From contig NZ_WUEY01000002.1 in assembly GCF_010668395.1 (NCBI RefSeq), forward strand, positions 496,001 to 560,000: DNA of 64,000 nt, read 5' to 3'. Shown piece after piece: positions 59,569 to 64,000 of this stretch (its first letter is position 1; the number at the start of each line of letters is the position of its first letter). The position numbers were made by a program, and so were the translations under genes. The stretch comes from Martinezella lusitana. Its GTDB lineage: Bacteria > Pseudomonadota > Alphaproteobacteria > Rhizobiales > Rhizobiaceae. The notes under the pieces were generated by a model. It was not told where the DNA came from, did no database searches, and was given only the letters and a program-made list of their open reading frames with translations.

Positions 59569-60504
59569 AGCATCCCGCGGCTCCCCGAACCGCAGCAACG
59601 TTCTGCCCGTTGTTTTCGATAGTTCCGACCTGAACCTGCTTCGCACTTCAGCCGGAGGAAGCAGAAGTTTGCTGGCCGCAGCTTTGCACAGCCGAAGCCA
59701 ATGATCTCATGCGGCCAGGTCTGCGTGCTGAAAAACAACCGGAGGAATGGCAATCGACACTCCCGATCGCTCATAGCGAACTGGATCGCGGAGAGGCTTG
59801 CATTGGCTCGAATCGACAGTATCCCCGCCAGGGAATCGGACATCGATTCCCCGTGTGTGATTCTTTGCTATTCCATGTCCAAATCGAAGGTGCATTTACT
59901 GAAAATGCGCTCTCCATGATTGTATTGATTCGACCGCGGGGAAAGCTATGGCCGGGAGGCGAACTATCGATTTCGCCATCCCGTCCCAAACTCCTGGGTT
60001 AGCGCCTCGCTATGAAGCCACTTTGAATCTGTCCGAGCCTTTTGCCGCATGCAAAGTCAGAATACATTCCGAGGAATTACCAGCCGAATCCAAAGTATAG
60101 TTATGTTTACTCGGCGTGTTCTTTAGTGTTTATTAGAAATAATTCACGTATCATTTAATAAAAATCATTACCCATTTCTTAATATTGGAACGCCGTGAAG
60201 CATAGCTGGCGGATAATTGAATATTTTCCATCGCAATCCCGGGCAGCATCCCAGCGGGTCAATTAACGTTTCTTGCCCTGCCGAATTACGAAACCGTGCC
60301 AAAGCATGACACAGGGCATGCCAACCTCATGTTGCTGAAAAGCCACAGACATGCGGTTCTAAATTTTCTAGTAAAACTATTATTTCCCAACGCAGGCGCG
60401 CACGTTTAAATCCATTTCGCGGATGGAGGGATGCGCCGGGAATGGCACTGGCAGATCGTCTTGCAAAGCTTGCCTATCCTTGACGGCTTGAGGGAGCCAT
60501 CCAT
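59569..60504. other. Long intergenic region
   Basis: About 935 bases with no supported gene. The middle (60100-60250) is AT-rich compared with its surroundings, as is common for promoters or horizontally acquired joints. The short frames here do not resemble known proteins. The SD of the next gene (AGGGAG) is at about 60492-60497. Confidence 0.55.
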
Positions 60505-63500
60505 ATGCATTTTCGAATGGTCGTACCGGCTGCCATCTTCCTGCTAGCGACGATTCGAATTCTGGCGAAGCGCTTTCAGACGCTCGCGCCGGCATTTTTC
60601 TCAGCTGTTTTTCTGGTTGCCTTGCAGGGTTTCGCAACCCCGTCCTACGCGCTGTCGTCCGGCTGTACCGCTTTGTCGGGTTACTTCGATTCTGCAAGCG
60701 GGGGGTACCACGGGACCTCCAGCGCATCCAATTTCAACACAGGCGAGCGCGTTGTCGTTACCTGGACGAGCGGAAACGGCGGTTCCAATTACTGGATTAC
60801 GTCGGGAGGCGCCACGGTATTTGGCCCGTCGACAGGCACCGGCACCTATACGGTCCCATCCACAACGTCCAACCCGATAGCAGTGGTCGTCAACAATACG
60901 GGCAACTTCCGGATCGACTGGAGTTGCTTGGCCCCGCTCGGCGCGGCTCCGACGGTAACTGCCCTGTCGCCGGCAACGGGACCGACCGCGGGCGGCACAA
61001 GCGTCACACTGACCGGTACGGGTTTCACGGGGGCGACGGCCGTGCATTTTGGCGCAACGAATGCGCCAGGCTTCAGTGTAAATTCGGATAGTTCCATAAC
61101 CGTGTCATCGCCTTCCGGGAGTGCCGGCACTGTAAATGTCACGGTCACGAATCCCGGTGGAACGTCGACAACAGGCGCCGCGAATCAATTCACCTATGTC
61201 TCTCCGGTGACGGCAACGACTGCGATTGCGTCGAAAGCTGCCACGCAAGCCAGGGCCGTCTCGGCATTCACACCCGTCACGGGCTCGGGTGGCACCGCTC
61301 CACTGACTTATAGTATCTCGCCGGCACTTCCCGCCGGGCTAAGCGTCAGTGGCTCCAGCGGCACTATTTCAGGCACGCCCAGCGTGACCTTGGCACCCTC
61401 GAATTTTACCGTCACCGTCACCGACACGAACGGACTGACTGCATCTGCGGGATTCGCATTGGCAGTCAATTCGGCGGTAACGGCAACGCAGGGAGTTCCC
61501 TCGACGGCGTTGACTGCCAATCATTCCGCAACCGCATTCAGGCCGGTGACCGGCGGCGGTGGAACGGGCGGTTTGACTTATAGCGTCTTCCCGACGTTAC
61601 CTTCAGGCCTGTCGTTGGATGCGTCCACCGGCTTCGTATCGGGCGTTCCAACGGCGACCAGCAGTGCAGCGACCTATACCGTAACGATCACCGACATCAA
61701 CGGCGCAACGGCCAGCAACACGTTCAGTCTGGCGGTCAACGGGTCGCCAACGGCCACGCAGGCTGTTGCCTCCATAACGTTGACGAGCGGTCATGCAGCC
61801 ACCGCCTTCACGCCTGTGACAGGATCGGGCGGGACCACGCCGCTTACCTACAGCATTTCGCCGGCATTGCCCGGTGGCCTGTCGTTCAACGCCTCAACGG
61901 GCCTCGTCTCCGGGACCCCGACGTCGGCAAGCGGCACGGCGACCTATACGGTGACGGTCACCGACACCAACGGCGCAACAGCCAGCAACACCTTCGGTTT
62001 GACGGTAAACGGCCCGCCGACAGCCACGCAGGCCATCGCCTCTGTCGCGTTGACGAGCGGTCGTGCGGCGACCGCCTTCACGCCTGTGACGGGATCGGGT
62101 GGGACCGCACCGCTTACTTACAGCATCTCGCCGGCATTGCCCGCGGGCTTGTCGATCAATGCCTCGACGGGCGCGGTCACAGGCACTCCGACGACCTCGC
62201 TCACAGCGACCACCTTCGTGGTGACGGTGACGGATTCCAACAGCACGACGGCAAGCAATAATTTTATTCTGATCGTGAATAGCCCGGTAGCGGCCAGCCA
62301 GGCGGTGGCATCCGCAACTCTGACGGCCAATCACGCCGCGAGTACCTTCGTACCTGTCACAGGGTCTGGAGGCACTGCGCCGCTTGCCTATGGAATATCA
62401 CCGGTGTTGCCGGCGGGATTGTCGTTCGACACGAGTACCGGCGCGGTCTCCGGTACGGCGACGTCGGCCAGCAGCGCGACGACCTATACGGTCACGGTTA
62501 CCGACACCAACGGGTCCAATGCCAGCCAGAGCTTTAGCCTCGCTGTAAACGGCCCGATAGCCGCAAGCCAAGCAGTTGCCTCCACGTCGCTGACGACCGG
62601 TCACGCGGCAACTTCGTTCACGCCTGTCACCGGCAGCGGCGGAACGGGAACGCTGTCTTACGCCGTCTCGCCATCGCTGCCATCAGGACTTTCGTTCAGC
62701 ACCGCGACCGGCACCGTATCCGGAACGCCAACTGCGGCGAGCGGCGCGACCACCTACACAGTCACAGTCACCGATATCAATGGTGCGACGGCAAGTGCGA
62801 CCTTCGGCTTGACGGTCAACAGCGCGGTAGCCGCAACACAGGCGGTCGCGTCCACATCCTTGACGAGCGGACACGCGGCGACCGCTTTCACACCCGTCGC
62901 CGGCAGCGGCGGGACGGGAGCCCTGTCTTACGCCGTCTCGCCATCCCTCCCGGCAGGCCTGGCATTCGATACGGCGACGGGCGTGGTCTCCGGCACGCCA
63001 ACCTCGGCAAATGCCGCGACCACCTATACCGTCACGGTCAGCGATGCCAATGGCGCCACGGCCGCCGCAACCTTCAGCTTAACGGTAAACGGCGCGGTGA
63101 CCGCGACACAAGCCGTCGCTTCCGCATCATTGACGAGCGGACACGCCGTGACCTCGTTCACGCCCGTCACCGGGAGCGGCGGGACAGGAGCCCTGTCCTA
63201 CAGCGTCTCGCCATCCCTGCCGGCAGGCGTTGCCTTCAGTACCTCCAGCGGTGCTGTGTCGGGATCGCCAACGGCGGCAAGTGCGGCCACCACCTATACC
63301 GTGACCGTCACGGACGCCAACGGCGCCACTGCGACTGCGACCTTTAATTTGACAGTGAATGGCGCAGTGACCGCAACGCAGGCGGTCGCTTCCGCATCGT
63401 TGACGAGAGGCCACGCAGCGGCTTCGTTCACCCCCGTCACCGGCGGCGGCGGGACGGGCACCCTATCCTACGCCATCTCACCTTCCCTGCCCTCAGGACT

Positions 63501-64000
63501 TTCGTTCAGCACCTCGAGCGGCACTGTGTCGGGAACGGCAACGTCGGCAAGCACCGCCACCACCTATACCGTCACCGTCACGGACACCAACGGCGCGACG
63601 GGCAGCGCTACCTTCAGCCTGACGGTGAATGGCGCGGTGACGGCCACCCAGGCGATTGCGTCCACGTCGCTGACGAGCGGCCACGCGGCAACATCGTTCA
63701 CACCGGTTACCGGCAGCGGCGGCACCGGAACCCTGTCCTACACCGTCTCACCTTCCCTGCCGTCGGGGCTTTCGTTCAGTGGTTCAAGCGGCACTGTGTC
63801 GGGAACCGCAACGTCGGCAAGCGGTGCAACGAGCTATACCGTTACCGTCACCGACGCCAACGGCGCGACCGCCAGTGCCGCCTTCAGCTTGGCGGTAAAC
63901 GGTGCGGTAACGGCAAACCAGATAGTTGCTTCCACGACGCTGACGAGCGGCCATGCGGCGACCTCGTTCACGCCCGTCAGCGGCAGCGGCGGCACCGGAA
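60505..64000 (+). CDS. Large secreted/surface protein with IPT/TIG and repeated Ig-like domains (3' end outside window)
   Basis: At least 1165 residues in one uninterrupted frame from ATG 60505 (SD AGGGAG). A long N-terminal signal-like region (two hydrophobic stretches, ending ATPSYA). A small Cys-containing domain (about 50-150), an IPT/TIG domain (about 155-230: AGGTSVTLTGTGFTGATAVH). Then eleven He_PIG-type Ig-like repeats of exactly 90 residues, each with FTPVTGSGGT, LTYSISPALPAGLS, GTPT and YTVTVTDTNGAT. Such repeat stacks form stalks of adhesins or autotransporters; a C-terminal membrane or autotransporter domain would lie beyond the window. Confidence 0.88.
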   Translation, partial: MHFRMVVPAAIFLLATIRILAKRFQTLAPAFFSAVFLVALQGFATPSYALSSGCTALSGYFDSASGGYHGTSSASNFNTGERVVVTWTSGNGGSNYWITSGGATVFGPSTGTGTYTVPSTTSNPIAVVVNNTGNFRIDWSCLAPLGAAPTVTALSPATGPTAGGTSVTLTGTGFTGATAVHFGATNAPGFSVNSDSSITVSSPSGSAGTVNVTVTNPGGTSTTGAANQFTYVSPVTATTAIASKAATQARAVSAFTPVTGSGGTAPLTYSISPALPAGLSVSGSSGTISGTPSVTLAPSNFTVTVTDTNGLTASAGFALAVNSAVTATQGVPSTALTANHSATAFRPVTGGGGTGGLTYSVFPTLPSGLSLDASTGFVSGVPTATSSAATYTVTITDINGATASNTFSLAVNGSPTATQAVASITLTSGHAATAFTPVTGSGGTTPLTYSISPALPGGLSFNASTGLVSGTPTSASGTATYTVTVTDTNGATASNTFGLTVNGPPTATQAIASVALTSGRAATAFTPVTGSGGTAPLTYSISPALPAGLSINASTGAVTGTPTTSLTATTFVVTVTDSNSTTASNNFILIVNSPVAASQAVASATLTANHAASTFVPVTGSGGTAPLAYGISPVLPAGLSFDTSTGAVSGTATSASSATTYTVTVTDTNGSNASQSFSLAVNGPIAASQAVASTSLTTGHAATSFTPVTGSGGTGTLSYAVSPSLPSGLSFSTATGTVSGTPTAASGATTYTVTVTDINGATASATFGLTVNSAVAATQAVASTSLTSGHAATAFTPVAGSGGTGALSYAVSPSLPAGLAFDTATGVVSGTPTSANAATTYTVTVSDANGATAAATFSLTVNGAVTATQAVASASLTSGHAVTSFTPVTGSGGTGALSYSVSPSLPAGVAFSTSSGAVSGSPTAASAATTYTVTVTDANGATATATFNLTVNGAVTATQAVASASLTRGHAAASFTPVTGGGGTGTLSYAISPSLPSGLSFSTSSGTVSGTATSASTATTYTVTVTDTNGATGSATFSLTVNGAVTATQAIASTSLTSGHAATSFTPVTGSGGTGTLSYTVSPSLPSGLSFSGSSGTVSGTATSASGATSYTVTVTDANGATASAAFSLAVNGAVTANQIVASTTLTSGHAATSFTPVSGSGGTG
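61207..64000 (+). repeat. Tandem coding repeat, 270-bp unit
   Basis: Anchor TTCA(C/A) before CCCGTCAC-type sequence recurs at 61267, 61537, 61807, 62077, 62347, 62617, 62887, 63157, 63427, 63697 and 63967, always exactly 270 bases apart. Units diverge in sequence but never in length, so they are old duplications under strong length constraint. This is coding DNA, not CRISPR. Confidence 0.95.

Noticed and set aside
61207..64000. CRISPR or non-coding satellite array
   Set aside because: The 270-bp units form one long reading frame with Ig-like protein repeats; no short identical repeats with unique spacers.

Overview
The window looks like a chromosome or large-replicon segment from a rhizobial alphaproteobacterium (Rhizobium/Agrobacterium/Ensifer type). 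Evidence: high-GC coding sequence, a fused PhaAB-C-D-E-F-G antiporter operon, many ABC importers each paired with its own regulator, PhnF-type and LacI regulators beside catabolic operons, and rhizobial-style intergenic palindromes. About 60 protein genes can be supported. I saw no rRNA, tRNA, insertion sequence, prophage or CRISPR array.

Layout. 1-4.4 kb: thiol repair (MsrB with DipZ), an acetyltransferase and an isoaspartyl peptidase. 4.5-10.6 kb: Na+(K+)/H+ antiporter operon phaAB-CDEFG, with a small XRE regulator diverging from it. 11-18 kb: cytochrome b561, an APH-type kinase, a cysteine hydrolase, an acetyltransferase, a VOC protein, a Nudix hydrolase, a 2-oxoglutarate/Fe(II) oxygenase and an ABC exporter. 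18.1-20.7 kb: a P450 and 2Fe-2S ferredoxin pair with a divergent AraC regulator. 20.9-27 kb: a CDF transporter, a LysR/FUSC efflux pair, an acyltransferase and a methyltransferase.

27.1-37.8 kb is the most unusual region. A PhnF-like GntR regulator, a CUT1 (sugar-type) ABC importer with no ATPase, a PfkB-family kinase and phnGHIJKLM share a palindromic operator-like motif (CATTCGAATG and variants). The operon resembles a carbon-phosphorus lyase locus. However, its PhnJ has lost every cysteine of the CX2CX21CX5C region needed for the [4Fe-4S] cluster and the catalytic thiyl; only one cysteine remains in the whole protein, although the rest of the fold is well conserved. PhnI and PhnG also diverge. 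This is best read as a C-P-lyase-derived complex that does something other than canonical radical C-P cleavage, perhaps on a sugar- or ribosyl-like substrate.

38-41 kb: an SDR/PhyH-dioxygenase pair with a divergent LacI regulator. 41-45 kb: a siderophore-type importer with a divergent LysR. 45-48 kb: GreA-like, DUF1801 and alpha/beta-hydrolase genes. 48.5-59.6 kb: an uncharacterised catabolic island comprising an HpaB-like flavin monooxygenase with its reductase, cupin, amidase, GntR, DUF2848, a Liv-type importer and MarR. Its two divergent transcription units share the operator-like palindrome TGCAGTGA-N4-TCACTGCA. From 60.5 kb to the window end runs a large secreted or surface protein built from Ig-like repeats with an exact 270-bp period.
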